NCBI GenBank assembly: GCA_036320915.1
Contig: JAXBDG010000009.1
Location: 1,302,001-1,366,000 of the forward strand
DNA: 64,000 nucleotides
Direction: 5' to 3'
Source: Linnemannia elongata
Lineage: Eukaryota > Mortierellomycota > Mortierellomycetes > Mortierellales > Mortierellaceae
In this document: positions 35,901-46,764 of the stretch, one piece after another
Position numbering within the stretch: position 1 is the first letter of the stretch
Layout: the number at the start of each line of letters is the position of its first letter
Position numbers and translations under genes: made by a program
The notes under the pieces: model-generated
Database searches by the model: none
What the model was told of the DNA's origin: nothing
What the model saw: only the letters and a program-made list of their open reading frames with translations

Positions 35901-38393
35901 CCCTCCTTGCGATAGGTCTTGCCGATCCTTTCGAAAAATCTACCAGGTCGTGAGAGGTGTTCAAGATCTTATGTCAGTTAATTGTCCTTGCAGGCAAATC
36001 GAGCTACATGTTTTAAACAGCAAAAGCTGTTCACTTACTTGAGCGCCATTTCGAATTTTCCTGCTGTGTAGTATGTTCCCGCGATCTCCGAGGCCAGGAA
36101 CAGAGTCATGCGACCAGCCTTGTATCTTTTGAACTGCTCGTAGCTCTTTGTCAACAACTCGATCGTGAGTGAGAGGTGATCAATGGCTCTCTCAGCATTC
36201 ATCGATTGAAGCGTAGGAGGATAGGGCCTTGAGCTGGTAGGAGCAGGTGCTACCGAGCTGTCAGGATACGCCTAGTTGGAGACACAGTATTATACTGGTT
36301 AGCTTCATTGTTTCGAAATCCCCAAGTTCTTGCAAGTAAGGTGACAGCCCCTTTCCTAAAAATGCTCACCTCCTCAGCCATCTCAAACCGCAGCCGCCTC
36401 TGCACGCTACAGTTTGCAGATTGGTGATAAAAATATCCGGCATGTTGAAGAACCAGCATTGGGTTAACACCAGCGCCAGGACCGTGTGTTCCACCTCCGC
36501 GCCCTCCACCGACACTCCCATTGTACACATAGGCGTCACCTGATGGACCGATCCCGAATCCAGCAGCGCCATTTCCTACTCCAATGCCAGAGAACTTGTT
36601 GAGATCCTTTGATCCTTCTGTCATTCCTGCAAACGATCCGTAAACGACACTGCCAGGCGAAGGAGTGGGAAGCTTAAATCCTGCTTTGGTCCCGATATCC
36701 AGCAGGTCGCCGAATACCCTGTACTGCTTGCCCAGCCAAGCCCAGTACTCGAAGGAGTCGTCACCCATCCTCCAACTCTCTGAGAAGGCCTTGAACACGA
36801 TCAAATGACGGCGAAAGTAGAAGAGAGCAGTGGAAGGTGCATCCAAGTAGAGATGAAATTTGCAGATCTAAAAAGAGTAGATAGTGAGAACTTGTGCATA
36901 AGCTTGGCTGCTCTAAAGTCATGTGATAGACTGCATCAAAGCGTTTACCTTCAAACAAAGACAATCAGCCAGCACTTTGGCTTCTGCCCATCGCCTCGTC
37001 CGAGCTTGTAATCCTGGGGTTCCTGGAGTAATTGTCGAGGTCACAGCGAACATGTCGATCAGGAGACCATATGCGGACTCGTAAAACTTGACCGCATTGT
37101 CGATGTCCTGTTTGCACTCGGAAAACATGCCCATCTTAAAGTCGTAGCGAAACATCCATCCCTGTACAGAGAGGGTTTGCTGTTGAGTCTGCTGCGATCC
37201 TCCCATATTTGATTGTTGTCCAGGCCGTACACTGGCCGTTGTTGAAGGAAGATTGGATCGCTTTTTCTTGTGTCGCTTGACTTGTTCCTTGTAGTAATTC
37301 ATCGAGCCCTCATACTGCGATCGCTGGAGACTACCAAAAGATCAGAAGTGCGGAAAAAGGTGTTAGACTGTGCAATTACAACTCCCAATGCTCTACGCAG
37401 TCGAGTGTTAACGAAGCCTTACTTGACTGCAAAGTCCGAGATCTCCTGGCTGTTACTGGGTGGGAGCACATAGAACGAGTTTTTGATGTCCAATCCTGCC
37501 GACTTGCGCACGAAATTCAGTCGGTCCTCGATAGATGGATCCTCTATTGTTCAATTAAAACTTGGTTAGCGGCATGACTTAATGATGGAAGACGCATTTC
37601 TGCATACTCGATATCACCAGCAAAACTATACCCATATGTGACCGCTGCAGCATTACAACAGCAGCAAACTTGACTCCTCGTTCCTGTGAAGCTTTCCTAT
37701 TTTACAGACGCGATGGTATTAGCTTGATGTCCAACTATCGGTGTGCATCAACTACCAATGCTGTTAATAAGGCCTTGGGACTCACCGGCGCTCCAGAAGA
37801 TCTTGCGCCAATGTAGTATCATGGTCACGCTCCATAGGGTCAACAACACCCAATGGTCCTTTATCAGAGAATCCGCGTTGGCCTTTGTCGGTGTTGCCAA
37901 TAATCGACTCTCTGTCCCAAAGGTCCACGACTGCAATAAAAACGGATGGGATCTGCTCACGGTGCCGGCGAATCCATAGAGGTGTGATAAGGCCATCTGG
38001 GTAGAGTGGTGAAGATGGTGTTGTAGGCGAGAGGGATTGCTGAGCGAGGTGTAATTGATTTGTCTGCTGCAAGAATCGTCGTGTAGGTGGAAGGTTGTAC
38101 GCTGCCTGTTCTGGGATCACGTAAAACAGCGACCCTGCAAGCCCTTTGGTGTTATCCCAGTAGGAGACGTTGTTGCGGGAAAGCATCGCCTGAAGCAAGA
38201 TGGCCTTTTGGGCAGCCAGTCCTGTCTTACTGCCCTGAGTACCCGGTCTCGGTGGTGGAGGAGGCGGGTTGTCGGTGTTGACCTGTGGTGGGTTCGCATC
38301 CTCCTGATGGGACGCGTCTTCGGCAGAGGTCAAGCCCGATACGACTAAGGTCGGCTGGAGATGAATTGCAAACTCGGGCGGGTAGGTGTCCAT
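32925..38393 (-). CDS. TRAPPC11 homologue (foie-gras plus Gryzun domains)
   Basis: A subunit of the TRAPP tethering complex acting in ER-to-Golgi traffic (metazoan TRAPPC11, present in many fungi but absent from S. cerevisiae). Thirteen exons: 37786-38393, 37632-37696, 37423-37543, 36949-37330, 36370-36867, 36039-36271, 35794-35939, 35567-35701, 35095-35480, 34767-35008, 33644-34681, 33455-33552, 32925-33346. All phases agree and give 1457 residues, longer than human (~1130). The foie-gras-1 region shows FRYDFKMGMFSECKQDIDNA, KFYESAYGLLIDMF and WAWLGKQYRVFGDLLDI, followed by a Gly/Tyr-rich insertion; QHAGYFYHQSA and YRKEGWNLILTSIL follow. The C-terminal half is the Ig-like Gryzun region (EFFPVVIKVRNGE, NRPFTARYEIHNP). 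The start at MDTYPPEFAIHLQPTLVVSG is preferred over an upstream TTG. It is head-to-head with PIS1 across 340 bases. Confidence 0.93.
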
Positions 38394-38733
38394 GATGGCG
38401 TTTGTGGTATGGGTGTATTGGGGAATGGAGCAGCACAAGGCTTGCACAGCAAAGACGTCTATTGCCTTGAGAGAGATGGACAAGGAGAGGGTGTGTTGGT
38501 GGTCCGTTCGGTCGTTGTCGTCGTCGTGAGGGGACGGTTGGGATGGGAGTTGTCGAAGTGTCGTTCAGCTTTCAGCAAGGGAAAACTAAGTACCTCAACT
38601 TAGCACGTGACTCGTATACCGACCCACCCACAAAAAAAGACAAAAACCTACCAAGTGCTCCTTTTTGTCGCCCTTGCCACCTTCTCCTCTCTTCTCTTTT
38701 TTTCTTCTTTGCCATCCTCCCTCCTTCAACACC
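38394..38733. promoter_or_regulatory. Divergent promoter region between TRAPPC11 and PIS1
   Basis: 340 bases separate the two ATGs, so both promoters and leaders must share this interval. The PIS1 side is a CT-rich leader; the TRAPPC11 side is G/T-rich on the plus strand. No specific site recognised. Confidence 0.5.
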
Positions 38734-40420
38734 ATGCCCGCCAAGAACACCAAAGCACCAGCCACTGTGGCATCCAAGCAGGGACCCGCAGACGAGAACG
38801 TCTTCCTCTTCATTCCCAACCTGATTGGTACGCTAAAGAAAAAGAAAGACAGCCGCCCAAACTGTCGACACCACTACAACTCAACATACCTTGGATCTCG
38901 GACTGGCCAGATGCGCAGAGGATGGAAAAGGATCGCCGACTATGTTGTTGAAATCACAATCACAACTAACAGCATGTTTGAACGTCTTTTTTCTTGCTTG
39001 TCAACCAACTACTACCTATATCGTTTACAGGATACAGCCGAATCATCCTTGCTGCTGGTGCCTTATACTTCATGCCCGAACACCCAAAGACATGTATGGT
39101 CATGTACTCTGTTTCGTGTCTTTTGGACGCCGTTGATGGACAAGCTGCCCGTTACTATGACCAATGTAAGGATCGTTCGTCTATTGCCTTCAGGTGGATT
39201 ACCATGCCCTTGTGTGTGCAATTCCTACAGGCAGGAAGGAATGTGTTTTTATTTCTAACGTACGACAACTTGCATTGTGCACATCTTGTGTTTGTGTGTG
39301 GGCGTGCTTCTTATCTTTTCACTTTAGGCAGCAAATTTGGAGCAGTTCTTGACATGGTTACTGACAGGTAGGCATGCGGGTCAATGTCGGGTGTCAATGG
39401 TGCCTCAATTGCCTTGTTTGACGGGGATGGTCTTGTGTGCTCTGCGAGGAAGTGTCGTGTGTGTGCAACAAAGGTTTATCGTCACCCTTCCCCACTTGAT
39501 CGGGCGGTCCAAACTCCTACAGTAAAATTAAATGAACTGACTGGATAACTCATTGACGGACCACTGATATACACACCCATACGCATAATTCTTGTTCATT
39601 TTGTAGGTGCACTACTGCCTGCCTTCTCTGCTACCTTGCAATTGCTTACCCGTCTTATGCCCTCGTCTTCCAGTTCTTGATCGCCTTGGATGTCAGCAGT
39701 CATTACATGCATATGTACAGGTAACGTGCCTGTCCATACCCAGCCGACGGAACCCTGTTCTCCCTTTCATCCGCACTTGTTCACATGAAATCCTGTGTTT
39801 CCTTTTCATTTCAAGCCCGACTTGTTAATGCTCTCAAACAACGGCATTTGGACTCGTTCATCTCTTTCCTCTTCTCCCAGTCGAACCCTATTAACACCAT
39901 GGAAACCTGTTAATCTCTGTACAAATAGCTCATTGACCTCAGGAGCAACCAGCCATAAGAAGATTTCTGAGTCAAGCAACTTCATCCTTCGCGCCTACTA
40001 TAGCAACAACGTAAGCGATCGACGATCGAATCGGCAGATATTCATACGTGGACTGAGGATAGACGGGCAGCGGACTCTTTTCTATTTTTTTTTATTTTCC
40101 ATGGAACATCAGACGGACAATTAACACCTGTCTTTTTTTTTTTTTTAATTTTTTCCTCAAAAAAAACTTCCCTTTCTCTCTCTTAGAATGTCTTGTTTGC
40201 GTTCTGCTTTGCGAACGAGCTGTTCTTTGTTATCCTGTACCTGTTGAGTTTCAACTTCCAGTCGTCGACCTTTGGCAAGGTTGTTTTGTACTCGCTTGCT
40301 GCTGTAACTGGACCTGTCTGCGCTGGAAAGCAGATCATCAACTGTATCCAGTTCGCCAACGCAAGCAAGAGCCTTGCAGAGATTGACCTTGAGGAGAGGA
40401 AGGCCGCCAAGAAGAACTAG
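38734..40420 (+). CDS. PIS1: Phosphatidylinositol synthase (CDP-diacylglycerol-inositol 3-phosphatidyltransferase)
   Basis: It makes phosphatidylinositol from CDP-diacylglycerol and myo-inositol in the ER membrane. Six exons (38734-38827, 39031-39165, 39328-39367, 39607-39720, 39929-40010, 40187-40420) give 232 residues; yeast Pis1 has 220. The CDP-alcohol phosphotransferase signature D-x2-DG-x2-AR-x8-G-x3-D-x3-D is complete: D64, D67, G68, A71, R72, G81, D85 and D89, split by introns 2 and 3. Hydrophobic segments follow (LCYLAIAYPSYALVFQFLIA, ELFFVILYLLSF). The DVSSHYMHMY motif after the second segment is typical of PI synthases. The C-terminus is Lys-rich (ERKAAKKN), as in ER-retained proteins. 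Confidence 0.95.
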
Positions 40421-40806
40421 ACAGACCTATTTCCCAATTTTCCCAATACACTTTTCACGTAATTTTTTTTGCCGCCTTTTTTTGTTGCGAATCGAATCGT
40501 GATCAGGAAGTGTTGATTATCGCGGATGCTGTCCTTGCCCACGTTGGGGTCGTGCACAAAGGAACCTCTCTGTTGGGTTCCTCCACTTTGACGTTGCCTC
40601 CACCTATCCCACCTCCACTCTCTTTTTCTTCTCTTCCTTCCTCCCTTCTACTCCTCCTCCTCTCCTTTCCCCTTTTGTTTCCAAGTTACCTACCTCTTCT
40701 TCTTCACCCCTCTCCTCTCTTCTCACTTTCACACATTTCTCTCTCCCTCTCTCTGTCTCTCTCTCACACTCTCACACAAGCAATCTCGCACCTCATTACA
40801 CCTTCC

Positions 40807-42918
40807 ATGCCCCGCACGGCCTCACCAGCTCAGTCTCTTAGTCAAGTTCATAACAATAGCCACAGCAGCGTCAGCAACCAGCCAATGCCCTCCAACCACA
40901 GCTCCCTCCAACAGCCTCTCCAGTTCAGCAACACAGGTCCCTACAACTTCCAGCCCCAACCCCCTGGCACAGAGAGCTCCGTTCTCCCTCGCCCCACCCT
41001 GGGCGAACGCATGACATGTATTGTCAATGCATCCATCACCTGCATCTCTTCCTCGTCTTCTCCTTCCTCTGTGACCGCTTCCCGCTCAAGTAGCAGCCAC
41101 AGTCTGGCCAAGAGGAACAGGGCATTCGCTTCGACCACCACTCATTCCCTCCAGGGCTCCTTCTACGATAGTGCAGCCGCCACAGCCACCACTGACGCCA
41201 CAACGAGCCGCGCTAGAACAGCTGCCAGTCAGATCCAGGGTTCAGGTCATGTTCGCCATCACAGTCGACAGGATGACCTTGGTACAGGCGAGCGGGAGAG
41301 GGGCCACGACAGGTTGCGACTCTACGTGTTTGGAGGCTTTCACCAGTACACGGACGCTGTCAACAATGACCTTTATCGGTTGGATGTAGAGACGATGGTG
41401 TGGGAGAAGCTGATATACACCAAAGGCGAACCACCGTCAAAACGAAACGACCACTCTGCCAGTCTGTGGGGAGACGATCGTATTGTCATATTTGGAGGGA
41501 GTGACGAGCGGAACCAATATTGCAACGACGTCCACATTCTGAATGTCCGTACGTTGACTTGGGAAACTCCAGAAGTAACCGGTGCTATCCCGATCGGACG
41601 AGTCAAGCACTCGGCGACGATTGTGGATGACAGGCTATACATATCTGGCGGATGTCTTGACCAGGAAGGCGTTTCGCAGGAACTCCTCTGTCTCGATCTC
41701 TTGACGTGGGAGTGGGATGAGCCAATTGACTTTGTTCCCCGATACACCCATACGCTCTTCGAGTTCCGCAACAAGCTATTCGCATACGGGGGCTACAACG
41801 AGGAGATGGACCGCACAGAGGTTATTGCCTACATGGATCTTGAGACCAATCAGGTGACAAGGGTTAGTGTGTCTGATGAAATCGCACCGAACGTCGCTGC
41901 CCAGCAATTCTCACAAGTCTGTGGTCGGCATCTGGTCGTTGTGATCTCCCAAGGTCTGCGTTACGAGCTTCAAAAGTTCACAGGGGGCATCTGGACTCTG
42001 GATCTGGAATGCTTCCAATGGACAAAACACGACGACTGGAAGATCCTGGGCGAGAACCACACCTGGCACTACTTTTCAATGGAGCGAGATGGCGACCAGT
42101 TCTACCTGATTGGCGACAATAACGAGTCGGACGAGTACTTCAAGCAAGTTCTAACGATCGATATGCGAGAGTATGGGTCATTCCAGGAGCCTCACGTCGC
42201 AATAGGACAAGAGCTCGGTCGACTCCTGCAGGATCAAATGGCGCTGGCTGACTTTCGAATCATCTGTACGGGGACCGATGCGCAGGCGAATGCAGCTGTT
42301 CAGGCGACTGACCCCACGACAGACTACTATCCTCACTCGGACGCCAGTGGCGATAACGACATGATGATTGACGCTCAACCGCTTATGGTCCAACGGATTC
42401 GGTCTCAGCGGCAGACACCCTCGTCGACCCGGGCCAACAGTCCACAGCAGGAGCCCATTTTATGCCACAAGCTGATCCTTATGGCGCGGTGGCCCCACTT
42501 TGCGAGCATGGTTCAGTCGGGAATGCTGGAGGCTCAGACAAGCACGTTGACCCTCCCTGAGCCGTACGAGACTGTGAAGGGCTTTGTTGAGTACCTATAC
42601 ACGGATTCGATTGAGGACATGTCGACCGATACGATCGCGGACCTGCTAGTCATGGGAAGCATGTATGTGATGAGACGTCTGGTCCACCTCTGCAGCGCGG
42701 CACTCCACCAGCAGATTGACATCGAGACGGTTTCTAGGATTTATCACAGAGCAGGCCTCAGTGGCCAGGTCGGACTGCGGCAAAGAGCGCTAAAGTTTAT
42801 GTTCCGCAACTATGGTCCAGTCAGCAAGACAATCGGTTTCCGGTCCTTGCCCAAGGAGGCACTCTTTGACTTTTGGGACTCTACGCCCGAAGGTGCCGTC
42901 ATCAACATTGCAGTTTAG
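40807..42918 (+). CDS. Kelch-repeat BTB protein (LZTR1-like architecture)
   Basis: A single exon of 703 residues. The frame is open further upstream, but only from a GTG; the ATG at 40807 follows a long CT-rich leader. Residues 1-165 are Ser/Gln/Asn-rich. Kelch repeats run from ~172 to ~395 (RLRLYVFGGFHQ, DRIVIFGGSDER, DRLYISGGCLD, NKLFAYGGYNEE), each with the GG and a downstream W. A BTB/POZ domain begins near ADFRIICTG (~481), is interrupted by a ~60-residue acidic/Ser-rich insertion, and resumes at PILCHKLILMARWPHFASMV. Helices of a BACK-like region follow to the end (DFWDSTPEGAVINIAV). Kelch followed by BTB is the order in LZTR1, a cullin-3 substrate adaptor; that role is inferred here. 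AATAAA at 42953-42958. Confidence 0.88.
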   Translation: MPRTASPAQSLSQVHNNSHSSVSNQPMPSNHSSLQQPLQFSNTGPYNFQPQPPGTESSVLPRPTLGERMTCIVNASITCISSSSSPSSVTASRSSSSHSLAKRNRAFASTTTHSLQGSFYDSAAATATTDATTSRARTAASQIQGSGHVRHHSRQDDLGTGERERGHDRLRLYVFGGFHQYTDAVNNDLYRLDVETMVWEKLIYTKGEPPSKRNDHSASLWGDDRIVIFGGSDERNQYCNDVHILNVRTLTWETPEVTGAIPIGRVKHSATIVDDRLYISGGCLDQEGVSQELLCLDLLTWEWDEPIDFVPRYTHTLFEFRNKLFAYGGYNEEMDRTEVIAYMDLETNQVTRVSVSDEIAPNVAAQQFSQVCGRHLVVVISQGLRYELQKFTGGIWTLDLECFQWTKHDDWKILGENHTWHYFSMERDGDQFYLIGDNNESDEYFKQVLTIDMREYGSFQEPHVAIGQELGRLLQDQMALADFRIICTGTDAQANAAVQATDPTTDYYPHSDASGDNDMMIDAQPLMVQRIRSQRQTPSSTRANSPQQEPILCHKLILMARWPHFASMVQSGMLEAQTSTLTLPEPYETVKGFVEYLYTDSIEDMSTDTIADLLVMGSMYVMRRLVHLCSAALHQQIDIETVSRIYHRAGLSGQVGLRQRALKFMFRNYGPVSKTIGFRSLPKEALFDFWDSTPEGAVINIAV

Positions 42919-43363
42919 CTATTTATGCTTGCGCCAACCTTTAGGCCAGATGAATAAAGATCGATAGCAAAAGGAGCAAAAAATATTCTCTTTTCTTTCA
43001 CAGCCATGAAGAAAGGATGAGCTTTGACAGAGAGCCATCCCGGGTCGGTGGCAAAGATGCTGTCATAGGCTTTCTTCTTCGCCACCGTTACGAGGCTGCG
43101 GCAGATTTGATGGGTCGGGTCGATTCCTGACTGAAAGAACAAGGTTTGGAGAGAGAAAACCATCGAATTCGATAGAAAGGCAAGGAGGGGGGGAGTGCAC
43201 CGCCGCCACCACGGCGAAGTATTTATTTTGCTTCTTTTCGTTTCTTCTTTTTTTTTTTCATCTTGCACACCCATCCTTTCCTCTTCTCATTCGCACACCA
43301 TCCTTGCTCAACAATCACTTACTACACGACCCACACCTCATCCGATAAACCATATACACAACA
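42919..43363. other. Spacer between kelch-BTB gene and SGT1
   Basis: 3' flank of the kelch-BTB gene and the SGT1 promoter with a pyrimidine-rich leader (43220-43360). Minus-strand frames here are not supported. Confidence 0.5.
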
Positions 43364-45113
43364 ATGACCACCGCGCAGGACTTGTTTGCCCAGGGCAGCC
43401 ACGCATTCGCCGAGGATGACTATGAGGAGGCTCTTAACTTTTATTCCCAGGCTATCGAGGTCAATGGAACCCACGTCGAGATCTTCTTGAAGCGGTACTT
43501 TTTTACGAAAACAATCTTTAGAGCTAGCACTGCTGTACGATGATTTCGCTCTCTTATGAAACTGTTGTTCCTCTTACTCATATGTTCCTGTTCCGTTATT
43601 CCACGCGCCTTATCTTTTAAATCTCTTTAGTTCTGCTACTTACCAGAAGCTTGGAAAGGACAAGGAGGCGTACGAGGATGCCGTTCACGCGTTGGAACTC
43701 ATCAAAGAGAAGCCCTCTTCGGACGTGACCGTCGAGGCCAAGGCTCAACTTCGCAAAGGGTAGGTCTAATACGATACGGACGTTCGCGATTAAACAGGAA
43801 GCGCACTTGCCGGGTGTGCATTGTGTCAAACCGCTTGGCCATGACTCTGAAGGTGCAACTGTTCAGGAGTGCAGAGGATTTTTTTTCCAGCAACTTCTGT
43901 CACACACAAACCTGTGCCTTGTTCCAAGTCGACCCTTGTACTGACAAAGAGCACGTGAACATTCTTTGATCTCTTTGGGGCTTGTTTTTCTCTTTTAGCG
44001 TCGCCGCTTTCCACTTGCAGGACTATCAGACCGCAAAGGTCGCATTGGAGGCTTGTCAGGCTTTGAGTCCCGAACAGCGTACTCTTGCCAGCTGGATTCG
44101 CAAGAACGAGCAGGAGCTCGCCAAGTTGCCCAAGGCTGCTGCCCCTGCTGCTGCTTCTCCTGCCACCGTTGCTGCTGCTGCCCCCGCTGCCGACGTGACT
44201 CCTGTTGTGTCGGCCGTTGCTTCTCCAGCATCTACGCCCGTCCCAGCTCCATTGACCCCCGCTGCTCACCGCGTCAGGTATGGAGCCGCATCAGTTTCTT
44301 ATTTTGCGTCTAATCCAAATTCAAATTCGATATAGATATGCTCAGTGATGGCGCAAGAGCCAAATGTTCTAATCTTGGCTCGGCTTTTCCTTTTAGGCAC
44401 GAATGGTACCAGAACGATACCTTTGTCACCATCAGCGTCTTCATCAAGAATGTGAAGAAGGATGCTGTCGAAATCATCTTCACCGACAAGGCCTTGTCCG
44501 TCTCGGTCAAGATGCCTACCGGATCAGACTACTCTCTTGAGTTGGATCCTTTGAGCCACAAGGTCATTCCTTCGGAGAGCAAGTACGAGGTGTTGTCGAC
44601 CAAGATAGAGATCCAGCTCAAGAAGGAGGTCTTTGCCATCAAGTGGGGCGCTCTTGAGGGCGACGACGTCAACGCTGGCTCCATGGCCGCTGTCTCTGGT
44701 GGGTCATTGCGAAAGATGGAGACAAAAATGGGCTACAAATGATCAGAACGACTTCTTTCTCTACTCAGCTTTGGCGACCCTGCTCTAACTCGTTCTTTCT
44801 CTGTCACATTTGATGTAAATTTGTAGCCGGAGCTACTCCAGCATACCCAACCTCGTCCAAGAAGCCCAAGAACTGGGATGCCTTGGCAAAGGAGGCAGCC
44901 AATGATGAGGACAAGGCCGATGGTGATAAGGCTCTGAACCAGCTCTTCTCTCAAATCTACAAGGATGCCGACGATGATACCAAGCGTGCTATGATGAAGA
45001 GTTTTACTGAGAGTAATGGTACCTGCCTGTCGACCAATTGGGACGAGGTCGGAAAGGGCACCGTCGAGACCCGTCCTCCAGAGGGCATGGTTGCGAAGAA
45101 GTACTCGTCTTAA
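43364..45113 (+). CDS. SGT1: SGT1 co-chaperone (TPR-CS-SGS)
   Basis: A cochaperone that links Hsp90 to SCF ubiquitin ligases and, in yeast, to kinetochore assembly; cytosolic and nuclear. Five exons (43364-43494, 43631-43759, 43999-44277, 44397-44698, 44827-45113) give 375 residues, the usual size. TPR repeats cover ~1-115 (AQDLFAQGSHAFAEDDYEEA, SSATYQKLGKDKEAYEDAVH, VAAFHLQDYQTAKVAL). An Ala/Pro linker (~130-178) leads to the CS domain (~180-275), opening with RHEWYQNDTFVTISVFIKNV and containing IEIQLKKEVFAIKWGAL. The SGS domain (~292-375) has KNWDALAKEA, LFSQIYKDADDDTKRAMMKS and ESNGTCLSTNWDEV. Nothing is missing. Confidence 0.97.
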
Positions 45114-46764
45114 GAACCTGAGCATCCACTTGAATAGTTAACACTAAGCATTGCAATTAAAATGTATATGATATTCTCCATATTATTTATCGTTTGTTGG
45201 CAATGGCATATATGTCCCATATGTCTCTGCAAATATGGAAGGCTGGCCAGTTGGATATGCCTGTCTAAGAGTGAAAGGAATGCTTGGTTGAGTGAAGAGA
45301 ACCCCGACCTTCGTGGCGAGCGGGTGTATGTAAAAAGAACTGATGGGATTTGAACCTTCTTTTTATTTTGAACTTGTGGAGGATACATGAATGCATGTTT
45401 ACACCCTTTTTGGCTACCATGGGGTCTCAGGGGTACGGTATGGTTTCTGCCATGTGTCCAGTGCGTTGGTTGACTTATTGACTCTAGTTCGCTCTAATAT
45501 TCTCATTGACTCCCCATTCACCCTTAATAAAATATTGACTTGCGATCGTAATGAAAAAGAGATCGATGTTTGTCCTCTTGCATCTCTTTCTCTTCGCTCT
45601 AGTTTCCTCGTCCTCCTTCTAGTGGCTGTAGTGGGATAGGGAGAGTAATAAATAGGCGCAGGACGGCCAGTTGAACAAAAACGAGAGAGACGAATTGGTT
45701 TGGTGCATTTCATTGTGTTGTTGCGGCTGAACCTTTTTTTGCTTTTTTTTGAGAGCATTTTGTGGTTTTATGAGCGAGGGAGGGAGGGAGTGGAAAAAGG
45801 CAGACGAGGGAAAGATAAATATAATACGTTTGTTTACGTTTGCCTTGAAGTGATGAAGGCTGTCTAGCTCGCCCTTGTTTTTCTTCCTCGTGTTCTCATA
45901 ATCAAGGAAGAAGACAACAAAAAGTAAGGCAAAATAAACAACAAGCGGTGATAATAATAATAGTAATAATAATGTAGCAGTGAATGAAGGAGTGATAAAT
46001 AGGTGCTTTGATCAAAAAGGGCGATGAACTGCTGGAAGAATGAAACAAAATTTCAGGCACCAGGCACCAGGCATCAGGAATGAACCCTGATGTGTTCTGC
46101 GGAGAATGATCACTCTGCCGTAGCGAACGACGTGTGCACTCTGCTGCAAAATGAATACAGTAGCTTTTTCTTTTGCATGGACGCCAACTGTTGGCGTGTG
46201 AAAGGGAAAATTGTGTTGGACTAGGAAAGGTACGTCGAGGAGAGAGAGCAAAGTGATGGAGGGAGAGCGTAGACGAGAGAGGGAAAGAGAGACCCAGACC
46301 ACTTTTTGGTGTCTGTCGAGTGGAGTGAATACGGGCGATGATGAGTGGTGCACTCAAATCGATTACACTCAAGTGTACTCCTCGTAGATTATGCGAATTA
46401 GCACCCTCTTGTACTGGCCGGGGCACCCACCCCTTTTACTCTCTTCCTCCTTTTATTCCGTTTCCCTTTTTCCTTTTCTCTTTTTTTTTCTCTTCTTTGT
46501 TCTTCGAGCCCCCTTCTCCCTCTCACCACTTCACCCATCCTCCCCTTCCGCCACTTGCTTGGCCCATATCCCCACATCCCCCTCCTCTTTCCTTCTCCTC
46601 TTCACTGACTCTTCTTCACCGACTCTTCTTCACCCAACCCGACTCTCGTTCAACCCTCTCCAACCTCTCACCTCTCTAACTCGATCTCTCCTTCCTCCTC
46701 CTCCTCCAACGTCTTTCATCTGCACCTTTTTTTTTTTTACGCTTTTTCGTTTTTTCATTCTACC
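45114..46764. other. Intergenic region
   Basis: 1.65 kb without a supported gene. AT-rich near 45130-45400, purine-rich to 46300, then a CT-rich leader (46430-46760) for the next gene, which explains the Pro/Ser/Phe-rich frames there. Short tandem CAGGCAC/CAGGCATCAGG repeats at ~46054-46080. Confidence 0.5.

Noticed and set aside
45335..45375. tRNA-like T-arm (GGTTCAAATCC on the minus strand)
   Set aside because: The bases around it do not form a T-stem or acceptor stem, and no D or anticodon arm is found.
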